64,000 nt of DNA from positions 1 through 64,000 of the forward strand of contig DAIDIE010000029.1 of NCBI GenBank assembly GCA_027459505.1, given 5' to 3'. Position 1 is the stretch's first letter; each line of letters opens with the position of its first letter. The position numbers and the translations under genes were made by a program. Source of the DNA: Acidobacteriota bacterium. Its GTDB lineage: Bacteria; Acidobacteriota; Terriglobia; Terriglobales; SCQP01. Under the pieces are notes generated by a model. The model had not been told where the DNA came from and did not search any database. It worked only from the letters and a program-made list of their open reading frames with translations. Shown in pieces: positions 15,430 through 25,021 of the stretch.

Positions 15430-16821
15430 ATGAATCCATTACGGAATTGGAGGCTGGCGCTTGCAGTTTGCGGCATTGTGCTGGGAATGAGTGGGGCCTT
15501 GCTGGGGCAGAATTATGGGTCCGGGGGCGAGAGTTACTACCACCCCGGCTGGAACCTGTTTTCGCCACAGCAGGATGTGCAGGTGGGGCAGCAGGCCGAA
15601 CAGCAGGAGATGCGCAAGCTCTCCATCAACCATGATGCCGTCGCGAACCGCTACATTACGGCGCTGGGCGGCAAACTGGCCCGGCATTTTCCCAGCAATG
15701 CGCCGCGGTTCCCATTCCGTTTCCACGTGGTGAATTCCAAAGAGATCAACGCCTTCGCGTTGCCGGGAGGAGCGGTGTTCATCAACAGCGGCGCGGTGTG
15801 CGCGGCCAGCAACGAGGCGCAACTGGCGGGAGTGATGGGACATGAGATGTCGCACGTGGAGTTGCGCCACTCGACCTCGGAAGCGTCCAAACAGCAGGCG
15901 GCCTCGATTCCGCTGGGCATTCTCGGCGCGCTGATGGGCAATGGGATGGCCGGACAGCTTGCGCGGGCGGGAACGCAATTCGCCGCCCAGGCGTACTTTC
16001 TGCATTATTCGCGGGGGATGGAGAGCCAGGCGGACGCGCTGGGAGCGCAGGTGATGGACAAGTCGGGTTATAACCCTGTGTACATGGCGCAGTTTTTCGA
16101 CAAATTGAAGCGGCAGGGAGGGCAGGGCAGCATTCAGTTTCTCTCCGATCACCCCGATCCCGGCAATCGCGAGGCGGCGATTGAGCGCGAGATTCCCACG
16201 CTGGGCTCGCATCCACCGTATGTCAATGACAGCCGCGAGTTCCACGTTGTGCGGCAGCGGCTGTGCGGGGCTGCTGGCAGCGGTCCGGGGGCGGCGGCTG
16301 GCCAGCGTCTAAGCGGCAGCCAGTACGCGTCGCCATCGGCAAGGGTCGCAGGCTGGCAGAGTGTCGCGTTCCAGAATTTACAGCTTGCTTACCCGCGAGG
16401 ATGGAGCTTGCGAGGACAGCGGACCTCGGAGCTGGCCTTAACGCCGGGCAATGGAATTTCCAATGCGGGTGGCCAGCCGACGATTGTGCGCGGGGTGATC
16501 GTAAGCAGCTACCAGCCACCCCACGCCGCGAATGTGGACCAGGCGACGGCGGACCTGATCGCGCAACTGCGGCAAGCAAATCCGGAGCTGCGCGAGAGCT
16601 ATGAGCGCCACCAGAGCGTCACGGTGGATGGCGTGACCGGGGACGCGGCGATTCTTACCAACCGGAATGCCGAAAACCAGCCTGAGGTGGACCGGCTGGT
16701 CAGTTTTCCGCGCAATGACGGCAGCATTTTGTACCTGATCTTTATCGCCCCGCAGACGGAATTTGGCGGCTATGAGGGGGTGTTCAACCATATGCTGTAC
16801 TCGCTGCGCGTGGGCGGCTGA
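15430..16821 (+). CDS. Secreted M48 family metalloprotease
   Basis: 463 residues. ATG 15430 has GCAGGAG 9 nt upstream and opens with a signal peptide (LALAVCGIVLGMSGALLGQ). The zinc motif is HEMSH (138-142), with the third ligand in RGMESQADALG as in BepA/Oma1-type peptidases. The metalloprotease domain ends near residue 260 (LSDHPDPGNREAAIE). A second C-terminal domain (about 300-463) begins FQNLQLAYPRGWSL and looks like a beta-rich unit often found behind M48 domains in acidobacteria. Likely periplasmic, in envelope protein quality control. It lies in a run of plus-strand genes but has its own intergenic region. Confidence 0.9.
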   Translation: MNPLRNWRLALAVCGIVLGMSGALLGQNYGSGGESYYHPGWNLFSPQQDVQVGQQAEQQEMRKLSINHDAVANRYITALGGKLARHFPSNAPRFPFRFHVVNSKEINAFALPGGAVFINSGAVCAASNEAQLAGVMGHEMSHVELRHSTSEASKQQAASIPLGILGALMGNGMAGQLARAGTQFAAQAYFLHYSRGMESQADALGAQVMDKSGYNPVYMAQFFDKLKRQGGQGSIQFLSDHPDPGNREAAIEREIPTLGSHPPYVNDSREFHVVRQRLCGAAGSGPGAAAGQRLSGSQYASPSARVAGWQSVAFQNLQLAYPRGWSLRGQRTSELALTPGNGISNAGGQPTIVRGVIVSSYQPPHAANVDQATADLIAQLRQANPELRESYERHQSVTVDGVTGDAAILTNRNAENQPEVDRLVSFPRNDGSILYLIFIAPQTEFGGYEGVFNHMLYSLRVGG

Positions 16822-16944
16822 AGGCGGGAAGCGCTTAGGCAGCTAGTGCCGGGCGGACCGGAGCGCCAAGCGGCGTGAGGCTTCCCCGCGTCAGCTTGCT
16901 GGGCCCGTTTTCCGGCGGTTTGTTAAAATAAGGCCTACTCCTTT

Positions 16945-18189
16945 ATGCCTTCCTGTCCCCGTCGCAACTGTGTTCCGGTGAATGTTGGTGGTGTGTGGCT
17001 GGGTGCCGGTCATCCCGTGGTCGTCCAGTCGATGACCAATACCGACACCGCCGACGTAAACGCGACCATCGCGCAAGTGCTGCATCTGGCGCGCGCCGGC
17101 TCGGAACTGGTGCGGGTGACGGTCAATACCGATGCCGCGGCACGCGCCGTGCCGGCCATCGTGGAAGGGGTGGGGCGGGCCGGGTTCACTACTCCCATCG
17201 TTGGCGATTTTCACTACAACGGGCATCTGCTTCTCAAGAAATATCCCGCGTGCGCGCAAGCGCTGTCCAAGTACCGTATTAACCCCGGCAACGTCAGCAT
17301 CGGGCGCAAAGACGACGACAACTTTCGGGCCATGGTCGAGGTTGCGGCCGAACAGAACAAGCCGGTGCGGATTGGTGTGAACTGGGGTTCGCTCGACCAG
17401 GTGCTTTTGACGCGGCTGATGGATGAAAACGCGCGGGCGGAGCAGCCGCGCGAAACGCGTGAAGTGATGCTGGAAGCGATTGTGCAATCGGCGCTGCTCT
17501 CCGCCGCCGCCGCCGAACGCTACGGGTTGCGGCGCGAGCAGATTATTTTGAGCGCCAAGGTTTCGGGCGTGCAGGACCTGATCGCCGTCTACCGCGCGCT
17601 GGGAAAGAGTCCTTATGCCTTGCATCTCGGCTTGACGGAAGCGGGTTTGGGCATGAAGGGGACGGTGGCCAGCACGGCCGCCTTGGCGGTGCTGTTGCAG
17701 GAAGGCATTGGCGACACCATTCGCGTCTCTTTGACACCGACGCCGGGCGGGGATCGCGCGGAAGAAGTGCGGATCGCGCAGCAAATCCTGCAGTCGCTGG
17801 AACTGCGCAGCTTTACGCCCCAGGTAACTGCGTGCCCAGGCTGCGGCCGAACCACCAGCACCTTCTTTCAGGAGATGGCGCAACAGATCGAAGGGCACAT
17901 CCGCGAGCGCATGCCAGCCTGGCGCAGTCAATACAGCGGGGTGGAAGAGCTGAAAGTAGCAGTGATGGGCTGTGTGGTCAACGGTCCCGGGGAGAGCCGC
18001 CACGCCAATATCGGGATCTCTCTGCCGGGGACGTTTGAAGAGCCCAAGGCGCCGGTCTTCATCGATGGCCGCCTGTTCCGTACCTTGCACGGTGAAGGGC
18101 TGGTGCAGGAGTTCATCGCGCTACTGGAGAACTACGTCGCCAGCCATTACGTGCGCAGTGAAGAGGTTGCGGGGACGCTGAGCTATTGA
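16945..18189 (+). CDS. ispG: 4-hydroxy-3-methylbut-2-enyl diphosphate synthase (IspG/GcpE)
   Basis: 414 residues, the usual bacterial two-domain form. The N-terminal TIM barrel contains [18 protein letters not shown] and [10 protein letters not shown]. The C-terminal [4Fe-4S] domain has TACPGCGRT and [18 protein letters not shown], giving the cluster cysteines. It catalyses the penultimate step of the MEP isoprenoid pathway, feeding the polyprenyl synthase encoded 2.5 kb upstream. The stop is only 11 bp from the end of a decayed IS630 transposase gene read from the opposite strand. Confidence 0.97.
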   Translation: MPSCPRRNCVPVNVGGVWLGAGHPVVVQSMTNTDTADVNATIAQVLHLARAGSELVRVTVNTDAAARAVPAIVEGVGRAGFTTPIVGDFHYNGHLLLKKYPACAQALSKYRINPGNVSIGRKDDDNFRAMVEVAAEQNKPVRIGVNWGSLDQVLLTRLMDENARAEQPRETREVMLEAIVQSALLSAAAAERYGLRREQIILSAKVSGVQDLIAVYRALGKSPYALHLGLTEAGLGMKGTVASTAALAVLLQEGIGDTIRVSLTPTPGGDRAEEVRIAQQILQSLELRSFTPQVTACPGCGRTTSTFFQEMAQQIEGHIRERMPAWRSQYSGVEELKVAVMGCVVNGPGESRHANIGISLPGTFEEPKAPVFIDGRLFRTLHGEGLVQEFIALLENYVASHYVRSEEVAGTLSY

Positions 18190-18199
18190 GTGTCGCATA

Positions 18200-19038
18200 T
18201 TATACTGAAGGCTCAAAGAGTCCGGCCTGACGCCAGAAGGCAGCCAGCAGTGTTGGCCGGCGGCGCATACGCCGGAGGGAGCGGATCGCGACGGTCCTGG
18301 GCTGGGCGAGGCTGCGGGGCAGAAGTTCGGGATCTCGTGTTGCTTGCGGTGGCCCCAGCTGTATTCGGACGGGTTCAGCTCGGGAGCGTAGGCGGGCAGG
18401 AACTGAAGTTCGATGCGCCCGTTCTGGCTGGCGGCGAACTCACGCACGACGCGGCTGCGATGGACCCGCAGACCGTCCCAGATCACCATGAGATCGCCCG
18501 AGAACTTGGCGCAGCAGATGCTGCAAGAACTTGATGGCCTGCGGCGCTCGCACCGCTCCGGCGAACAACCGGAAATAGAACCGGAACCAGGTGATGCCAG
18601 CTATCGCGCTCAGCGTCATCCAGCCGAAGTGGCCTGCAGCAGCGGCGTCTGCCCGCTGCGGCGCCCAGGTGCGGCAGCGGTGTGGGCGCTCGGTCAGTCG
18701 GCTCACGTCGATGAAAACAATGGTTTGGCCCTGCGCGGCAGCTTTTTTTTAGGGTCGGCCACACCTTGCGCTGCCAGCGCCGGATGGCCGCCTCGTCGCG
18801 CTCGGCCCAGCGCCCCGCTGGGCGCTGGCAGCTGCAGCCGAATTCGCGCAGGATTTTCCAGACGTGGCCGGAGTGGTAGCGCACTCCGCAGTCGCGCTCG
18901 ATCAGATCGGCCAAGAATGCCAAACTGCCTCGCTTTGTTGGCTTCTAGCCTGTGTTGGGGTTGGGCCTCGGCCCCGCCGGACTCGCCAGTTGTGCTCTTG
19001 GAGACCGCTTCAAGCGCTACGCTGCGGCCGCAGCACAT
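18200..19038 (-). pseudogene. IS630 family transposase remnant, multiply frameshifted
   Basis: Read on the minus strand, pieces of an IS630 transposase appear in order but in different frames: GVRYHSGHVWKILREFG and RRWQRKVWPTLKK (18923-18745), IVFIDVSRLTERPHRCRTWAP (from about 18725), MVIWDGLRVHRSRVV with FLPAYAPELNPSEYSWG (18489-18340), and AAFWRQAGLFEPSV ending at the TAA 18202-18200. The first shift coincides with a run of eight A (18750-18743); removing one A would restore the frame. The N-terminal HTH region is missing or unrecognisable. A full IS630 transposase is about 340 residues, so this is a degraded copy. Confidence 0.8.
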
Positions 19039-19068
19039 TTGTCGAGTGATGTAAATCTCAGGTATACT
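19039..19068 (+). promoter_or_regulatory. Sigma-70-like promoter at the IS630 edge
   Basis: TTGTCG (19039-19044), an 18-bp spacer and TATACT (19063-19068). The predicted start near 19075 lies about 60 bp upstream of the GTG start of the secreted protein gene. It sits at or just beyond the end of the decayed insertion sequence. Confidence 0.5.
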
Positions 19069-19133
19069 CTAACCGAACGTTGGCCTTAGGGCAGGACTTA
19101 TCCGGTCTTGCCGCCGCTGGGAGGTGTCAATCG

Positions 19134-21005
19134 GTGCGGACTACACTGCTGCGGTTACGCGTAACGCTACCATTCCGCCTTTGCCTCTGCGTTATACTCT
19201 TCGGACGGGCTCTCTTTGGCCAAACTTTCGCCGCTGGCGTTGTAACCCTTGTTAGCGGTACAGGAAGTGCGCCGTCGGCAATCACATCCGACAACTCCGG
19301 CGATCTTTACTTTGCTACTTATGACGTGCGCACCGCTTCCCATGATTTGCTCTACGAGGCGAATGAATCGACCGGAGAGATGACATTAATCGGCGGCGGA
19401 GGGGCTGTGGCACCGAGCGCGACGCCGACCAATGCCCTGAGCGTTAGCTTTCAAGGAATTGGTGGATTGGCGCTGGACGGGGCCGGGAATCTGTACTTAA
19501 CAGAGGGCGCTGATCTGGACAAGCTCGACCTCGCCACCGGTGATGTTGTTGTCGTCAACAACCAACTCTTTGGGTCGGCTCTATCCTTTTCTGGAGGGAA
19601 TCTCTACTTCGCAACTCAGGATTCCACCGGAAATCACATCGATCAAGTTCCGGTGGATCAGCCGACCCAAGTGACCGTTTTGTCGAGCGGGGGCGCCGAC
19701 AGTTGCCCCACATTCGGACCGATACGGGGCATTGCGGCGTACGACGCGGGCGGCGGGAGTGTCGATCTTTTTATCGCCGATACCAGTAACCATATTATCC
19801 AACTCCTGCAGTACCCTGGCGGCCAGGAATCGATCATCGCTGGCGGTGGCACCGCTGTGCCAAGCTCCATACCTGACGGCGCCACGCAGGTGCTGTTAAA
19901 GGCGGCGAGCGGGCTCTCCGTCTCAGGGCCGTGGGGCAGCAACAACGATATCTATATTGACATCACCGACGACTATGGTCTTGTCGAACGCGTCAGGTAC
20001 AACGAAGGGGACATCCGCGTTATCGCGGGCGGCGGCACGGAGGACCCATCCCAGACTCCCATCGCCCCTTTGGACGCGCTCTTCTGGCTGCCAGGGCCCA
20101 TCGTTTCGGATGGTTCGGCCCTTTTTGTTGCTGACGATCAGGCTTACAAGATTTACCGTGTCAGTTTCGTAGGCCTTGGCGTAAGCCTTTCTCCCTCCTC
20201 GCTTAGCTTCCCCGGCGAGCCCGTGGGCGGATCAGCAACTTCGCAAAATGTCAATCTGACCGTTTTTGGCGACGAGCCCTTGGCCATTTCCAGCATCAAG
20301 GCGAGTTCGGGCTTTGAAAGCAGCACTACGTGCCAGAGCCCGGTGCCGGCCGGGTCTCAGTGTTCCGTCGCCCTATCGTTTGCGCCCATCTCGGCGGGCA
20401 ATCAAGCCGGCGTGCTTACGATCACGGATAACGCTCCTGACAGTCCTCAATCGGTGATATTGAGCGGGACCGGTCAGGACTTCTCCTTGCTCGCGGCCAC
20501 CAGCGCCGCGAGCGTCACTGCGGGGCAGACCGCCAGCTACACGCTGGTCCTTCAAAGCGTGGGCGGGTTCAATCAAACCGTTAGCCTGAGCTGCAGTGGG
20601 GCGCCGGCGAAGTCCGCTTGCGGGGTGCCGGCGTCGGTAGCGATGCCGGGCAATGTAAGTGTCCCGTTCGCCGTTTCGGTGGTCACAACCGCGAGCACAT
20701 CGGCAACGCCGCTGGCTCCGGGGAGCGGGCCGGATTCACCCTCGTCCGAAAATACGTTGTGGTTGCTGACCGCCGCCCTCGTGGCGTCGATCCTCATTTT
20801 GATGACGGCAACGCGGCGCTTGCGCATCGCTTCTATCGCCATTCTCGCCGCCTCTTTTCTCGGCTGCGGGGGCGGGACAACTGTTAGCGGCACAAGCGTT
20901 AGCGGCACACCGCCGGGTGCCTACACGCTGACCGTGACCGCCGTCTATTCGAGCGGGCAGACAACGCTGACCCACAGCACGACGTTAACCCTAAACGTCA
21001 AATGA
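19134..21005 (+). CDS. Secreted beta-propeller / choice-of-anchor D protein with C-terminal membrane segment
   Basis: 623 residues from a GTG start preceded by GGAGG (19120-19124). A signal peptide is followed by an NHL-like beta-propeller up to about residue 360, with repeated DGAGNLY, SGDLYFA, SNHIIQL and GG(G)TA blocks. Next comes a choice-of-anchor D/ASH-type domain (SPSSLSFPGEPVGG ... LSGTGQDF), then an Ig-like unit (ASVTAGQTASYTLVL). A transmembrane helix (WLLTAALVASILILMTA) with basic residues, a second hydrophobic segment and an LGCGGG stretch precede a short final strand region (YTLTVTAVYSSGQTTLTHST). This order is common in acidobacterial surface proteins. Adhesion or polysaccharide binding is inference. 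Confidence 0.8.
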   Translation: MRTTLLRLRVTLPFRLCLCVILFGRALFGQTFAAGVVTLVSGTGSAPSAITSDNSGDLYFATYDVRTASHDLLYEANESTGEMTLIGGGGAVAPSATPTNALSVSFQGIGGLALDGAGNLYLTEGADLDKLDLATGDVVVVNNQLFGSALSFSGGNLYFATQDSTGNHIDQVPVDQPTQVTVLSSGGADSCPTFGPIRGIAAYDAGGGSVDLFIADTSNHIIQLLQYPGGQESIIAGGGTAVPSSIPDGATQVLLKAASGLSVSGPWGSNNDIYIDITDDYGLVERVRYNEGDIRVIAGGGTEDPSQTPIAPLDALFWLPGPIVSDGSALFVADDQAYKIYRVSFVGLGVSLSPSSLSFPGEPVGGSATSQNVNLTVFGDEPLAISSIKASSGFESSTTCQSPVPAGSQCSVALSFAPISAGNQAGVLTITDNAPDSPQSVILSGTGQDFSLLAATSAASVTAGQTASYTLVLQSVGGFNQTVSLSCSGAPAKSACGVPASVAMPGNVSVPFAVSVVTTASTSATPLAPGSGPDSPSSENTLWLLTAALVASILILMTATRRLRIASIAILAASFLGCGGGTTVSGTSVSGTPPGAYTLTVTAVYSSGQTTLTHSTTLTLNVK

Positions 21006-21537
21006 GATTTAGGTGTGTTGGTCCGGTCTCGGGCGGCTGGTTTCATAGCTCTACGCTATGTGGCGGGTAGCTGCCGCGTGAAGGACGCGACGGGCCGTGA
21101 CATCGCCATGAGCAGCTTCCGGTTCGAGGGAGTTCAAGTAGAGTCGAGAGTGGGGGGAGAGCCCTTGGGCGTGATGTTGAAAATAGGACGGATTGAAGTA
21201 GCCGCTGAGGAAATGCCGGAAGGAGAGCGCCTCGATGCTTGTTCCTGCTTGCTGGGCGAGCTGTGAGATCTGCCGGATGTTGTCTGGAGCCGAGAGCGCA
21301 CGAAAGAAGGCGGTGCGGGCGCGTCCGTCGCTGTCTCTTGCACGGTTGTTCCCTTCCCAAAATGGGACGTCGGGTTCGTTTTTGCCCATACCAGTAGGCT
21401 GGAGCTGGGCCGGATAGCCGGCCGGGTGCGCCGTCACCGCCTTTGCCCCAGCGCTTTAGTCGAGTTCCACGTTCTCCTCTGGCCAGCATACCTCTTCTGG
21501 CCATCCCCAGTTAGTTCGCCAGCGTCGAACGCAGCGT
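21006..21537. other. Intergenic region of 532 bp with one doubtful minus-strand ORF
   Basis: The only frame resembling protein is on the minus strand (21437-21051, 128 codons). Its final 70 residues (SAPDNIRQISQLAQQAGTSI, then FRHFLSGYFNPSYFQHHAQG) have normal composition, while the first 50 are Arg-rich and less convincing. No ribosome-binding site, family or neighbour supports it. It could be the tail of a decayed gene. No promoter or repeat was recognised. Confidence 0.4.
21051..21437 (-). CDS. Doubtful hypothetical protein or gene remnant
   Basis: 128 codons, not recognised. Residues about 48-115 look protein-like (helical ISQLAQQAGTSIEALSFRHF, then an aromatic-rich stretch). It lacks a credible start signal and lies convergent with the preceding secreted-protein gene. 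It may be the 3' remnant of a lost gene. Confidence 0.25.
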   Translation of the reverse strand: MTAHPAGYPAQLQPTGMGKNEPDVPFWEGNNRARDSDGRARTAFFRALSAPDNIRQISQLAQQAGTSIEALSFRHFLSGYFNPSYFQHHAQGLSPHSRLYLNSLEPEAAHGDVTARRVLHAAATRHIA

Positions 21538-23448
21538 ATGTGTGGTATCTACGGTGCGGCGGGCAAAGATGTGCAGGCGTTGCGGCTGCGTCCGGTAGGG
21601 CGGCGACTGAAGCATCGCGGGCCGGACGAAACGGGTAGTTATGTCGGCCGGAACGTGATGCTGGGCAACGAACGCCTCAGCATTGTGGACATTGCCGGTG
21701 GGCAGCAGCCGGTGCGCAATGAGACCGAAGAGGTCATCGCAGTCCTTAACGGAGAAATCTATAACTACTCTGAACTGCGCCAAGGTCTTGCGGCGCGTGG
21801 TCATGAGCTGCGCAGCCAGACGGATACGGAAGTATTAGTCCACCTCTATGAAGAGGAGGGGGAGCGGTTTGTGCAACGGCTGGAGGGCATGTTTGCCCTG
21901 GCGCTTTGGGACGAGCGCAGCCAGAGTTTGCTGTTGGCGCGGGATCGTTGTGGGGTGAAGCCGCTCTATTACTGTCAGCAGCCGGAGCGCATGCTGTTTG
22001 CCTCCGAACTCGGCGCCTTGATGGCGGAGCCCAGTGTGAGTTCGGAAGCGGATCTGAGCGCGCTGGACCTTTATCTGCAGTTGAACTACATTCCAGCCCC
22101 CTGGTCGGCTTATCGCGAGGTGCGGAAGCTGCCGGCCGGTCATCTGCTGCGATGGCGCCGGGGGGAAACGCGTCTGATGCGCTACTGGCTGCTGCCGACG
22201 CGCGGTGGGGAGACGCCGGCGATTCCGGCGGCGATGCCGGAGCGGGCCCAGGTGCTGGAACAGAAATTGCGTGCGGCGGTGCGCAGCCGCTTGACGGGGG
22301 ACGTGCGGATTGGCTTGTTTCTGAGCGGGGGACTGGACTCGGCCACGGTGTTGTCGTTTATGGCGGAGTTGCAGAGCCGTCCGGTGGCGACGTTTTCCGC
22401 CGGTTTTGCCGAGAGCGCCTATTCCGAGTTGCCGCAGGCGCGTCTGCTGGCCAGGCGATTCGGCGCCGAACACCACGAAATGTTATTGGGGGCGGAAGCG
22501 GTCTACCAGCTTCCCGCTTTGCTGGAACACTTTCACGAACCGTTTGGGGATTCTTCCGCGCTCCCCACCTATTACGTTTCCAAGCTGGCGGCGCGGAATG
22601 TGAAGGTGGTGCTGGGAGGAGATGGGGGCGACGAGTTGCTGGCTGGCTATCCCAGCTATCAGGCGTTGGCGCTGTGGAGGGGTATGGAGCGGGTGATGGG
22701 GCGGCACGCCGGAAGCGCGTTGCGGCGGGTCAGCGAGATGGCCGCGCACCTGCCGGTGAGCGATGGCAAGCTGCCCTGGGAATACCGTCTGAAGAAGTTT
22801 CGCGCCGGCGTGGATTGTCCGGCGGAGCAGCGCGCGCTGGCCTGGCGGGGGATCTTTGGAGACGAGCAGCGGCGGCAACTGTGGCAGGCCGAGCCGGAAA
22901 ACGCTCTTTCCCGGTTAGTGAGTGATCACCTCAATAACTGCGACGATACGCATTGGCTTGGGCAGGCGCAGTTTTTGGATTTCTCGCTGTACCTGGCTGA
23001 CGATATTTTGGTGAAGCTGGACCGCATGAGCATGGCGCACGGGCTGGAGGCGCGCGAGCCGTTGTTGTGCAGTGATCTGGTGGAGTATTGTTTCGCCTTA
23101 CCGCCGGAGGACAAGCTGCGGCGCTGGCAACGCAAGTATCTGCTGCGGCAGGTGCAACGGCAGAGGCTGCCGGCGGCGATCCTGCACGCCCCCAAGCGGG
23201 GGTTCAGTATTCCTTTGGCGAGTTGGCTGCGCGGGCCATTGCGGCGCTTGAGTGAGGAGTGGCTGCTGGATGCGCCGCCGGTGCTGTATGAGTGGCTGCG
23301 GCGGGAAGCGGTTGCGGAACTCCTGTCCCGGCATCAGCGGCGCGAAGAGAATCTGGGGCGGCAGATATGGAATCTGCTGGCGCTGGTGCACTGGCTGAAG
23401 GCGCGCGAACAGCGCAATTGCCAGTGGCGCGCGGCGGAAGCTGCCTGA
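21538..23448 (+). CDS. asnB: Asparagine synthase (glutamine-hydrolysing), exopolysaccharide-type amidotransferase
   Basis: 636 residues. It begins MCGIYGAAG, so Cys2 is the class II glutaminase nucleophile once Met is removed. HRGPDETGSYV and LNGEIYNYSEL complete the glutaminase site. The synthetase domain has the PP-loop IGLFLSGGLDSATVLSF and VVLGGDGGDELLAGYPSY. The C-terminus (RMSMAHGLEAREPLL, then APKRGFSIPLASWLR) fits the AsnB homologues found in XrtA/exosortase-linked polysaccharide clusters. Placed at the head of a glycosyltransferase operon, it probably amidates a sugar or precursor rather than making bulk asparagine. No exosortase gene is visible in the window. Confidence 0.9.
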   Translation: MCGIYGAAGKDVQALRLRPVGRRLKHRGPDETGSYVGRNVMLGNERLSIVDIAGGQQPVRNETEEVIAVLNGEIYNYSELRQGLAARGHELRSQTDTEVLVHLYEEEGERFVQRLEGMFALALWDERSQSLLLARDRCGVKPLYYCQQPERMLFASELGALMAEPSVSSEADLSALDLYLQLNYIPAPWSAYREVRKLPAGHLLRWRRGETRLMRYWLLPTRGGETPAIPAAMPERAQVLEQKLRAAVRSRLTGDVRIGLFLSGGLDSATVLSFMAELQSRPVATFSAGFAESAYSELPQARLLARRFGAEHHEMLLGAEAVYQLPALLEHFHEPFGDSSALPTYYVSKLAARNVKVVLGGDGGDELLAGYPSYQALALWRGMERVMGRHAGSALRRVSEMAAHLPVSDGKLPWEYRLKKFRAGVDCPAEQRALAWRGIFGDEQRRQLWQAEPENALSRLVSDHLNNCDDTHWLGQAQFLDFSLYLADDILVKLDRMSMAHGLEAREPLLCSDLVEYCFALPPEDKLRRWQRKYLLRQVQRQRLPAAILHAPKRGFSIPLASWLRGPLRRLSEEWLLDAPPVLYEWLRREAVAELLSRHQRREENLGRQIWNLLALVHWLKAREQRNCQWRAAEAA

Positions 23449-23710
23449 GGGAGCTGGGCGGGCAGACATCACAAGGCGTGCAACGAGAGGCGGGCGACCG
23501 TAACAATGCGGCTCTGCGGCAACTCGCCAGGGGCGCCGAGCAACGTGGGTTCCAGGCTGCCGCTGCATGGTTTGCCGCAGCCCGCGCGGACTTTGGGTGC
23601 AAAGCCATGTTGCCGGACGGTTTTTTTTCCTGGTTCGCATCAGAGCGTAAGTGTCTGTCCAGCAATGCCGTCTGGCGGCGGAGCGTTGCGCGGGCAGGCG
23701 GCACGCTGCC

Positions 23711-25021
23711 ATGCATCTGGGCTACATTTTTTCCCGCTACCCGCTGGTGAGTGAGACCTTCATCCTGCGCGAAATGGACGAGTTGCAGCGGCGCGGACAT
23801 TGCTTGAGCATTGCGCCGTTGTACCGGCAGCCGGGAGGGAACGGGCATCCGCGGGGGCGTGGGTTAGAGGCGGCGATCGAGTTTCCCCCCTGGGTATCGG
23901 CGGGGCTGGCGCGCCGCTATTTTGGCGAGCGGCGGGTACGCGCCTGTCTGCGCGAGGCGCGCGCGCTGTGCCGGGGGGATGGCCGCTTGTGGCTGGGGGC
24001 GGTGGCGGCCTCTGGCGCCGCGTTGGCCATTGCGCAGCGCTTTGAACGCGTTGGTGTGGAACATGTGCATGCGCATTACGCCACGCATCCAGCCCTGGTT
24101 GCCTGGATCGTGCACCAGCTGACCGGCATTCCCTTCAGTTTTACCGCTCATGCTCACGATCTTTACGTGCATCCCGCCGGCCTAGCGGAGAAGGCGGGAG
24201 CGGCGAGCTTTGTCGTCACCATTAGCGAGTTCAACCGGCGCTGGATTTTGGAGCGGTCGCCGCAGCTGCCACCCGGGAAGGTGCATGTGGTGCATTGCGG
24301 AGTGGAGTTGGAGCGCTACGCCGGGCTGCGCGGCGCGCCAGCATTGAACGAAACAGGGGAAGAGTTTGATACCAGTACGCTGCGCGATCGCCGGTTGCGT
24401 CTGCTGACGGTGGCGTCGCTGCAGCCCTATAAGGGGCACCGTGTGTTGCTGGCCGCCTGCCGGCTGCTGCAAGCGGAAGCGGGTTGTGAGCCGCACTGCC
24501 GCTGGGTAGGGGATGGGGAACTGCGGCGGTCCCTGCAGCGCGCCATTGCGGAGGCTGGGTTGGGGCAGCGCATTGAATTGTTGGGGGCGCTCAACGAGGA
24601 GCAGGTGCTGGAGCAGTTGCGGTGGGCCGACGTGTTCGTGCTGCCGAGCGTGCGGCAGCGTTCGGGAAAGATGGAAGGCATTCCGGTGGCGCTGATGGAG
24701 GCGATGGCGGCGGGTTTGCCGGTGATTGCAAGCCAGCTTTCCGGGGTTGGCGAGCTGGTTTCGGCCTGGCAGGGCAGAGCCGCTGGGGTGTTGACGCCAC
24801 CGGGGGATGCGCGGGCGTTAGCGGAGGCGATCAGCGGCATGCGCGAGCGGGGGTGGCGGGCGGCGCTGGGGGCCGCCGGGCAGCGGCGGGTGGCGGACGG
24901 TTTCTCGCTGCAGAGCGAGGTGCAGCGGCTGGAGGGGCTGTTTTTGGCTCAGGCAGGGCAGCCACGGGGGCAAGCGGCGGGGATGGGAGGCGGGGCAAGG
25001 AGTGAAGACAGGCGGCTATGA
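23711..25021 (+). CDS. Glycosyltransferase family 4 (GT-B) protein
   Basis: 436 residues from ATG 23711. It opens HLGYIFSRYPLVSETFILRE, typical of colanic-acid-type GT4 enzymes. HVHAHYATHPALVAW and FSFTAHAHDLYV form the acceptor side. The donor-binding half has LLTVASLQPYKGHRVLL, VGDGELRRSL, IELLGALNEEQ and the EGIPVALMEAMAAGLPVIAS signature with the conserved Glu pair region. It should transfer a sugar to a lipid-linked intermediate at the cytoplasmic face. Its TGA overlaps the next ATG by 4 nt (ATGA). The gap to asnB (262 bp) holds no gene. Confidence 0.93.
   Translation: MHLGYIFSRYPLVSETFILREMDELQRRGHCLSIAPLYRQPGGNGHPRGRGLEAAIEFPPWVSAGLARRYFGERRVRACLREARALCRGDGRLWLGAVAASGAALAIAQRFERVGVEHVHAHYATHPALVAWIVHQLTGIPFSFTAHAHDLYVHPAGLAEKAGAASFVVTISEFNRRWILERSPQLPPGKVHVVHCGVELERYAGLRGAPALNETGEEFDTSTLRDRRLRLLTVASLQPYKGHRVLLAACRLLQAEAGCEPHCRWVGDGELRRSLQRAIAEAGLGQRIELLGALNEEQVLEQLRWADVFVLPSVRQRSGKMEGIPVALMEAMAAGLPVIASQLSGVGELVSAWQGRAAGVLTPPGDARALAEAISGMRERGWRAALGAAGQRRVADGFSLQSEVQRLEGLFLAQAGQPRGQAAGMGGGARSEDRRL

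Larger units (their letters stand above)
18190..19068. mobile_element. Decayed IS630-family insertion sequence
   Basis: The element fills the gap between ispG (stop 18189) and the secreted protein gene (start 19134). Clear terminal inverted repeats could not be defined; TATACTG near 18201 and its approximate counterpart TATACCT (complement of 19061-19067) are weak candidates. The internal gene is broken in at least three places, so the element is not expected to move on its own. Confidence 0.65.
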
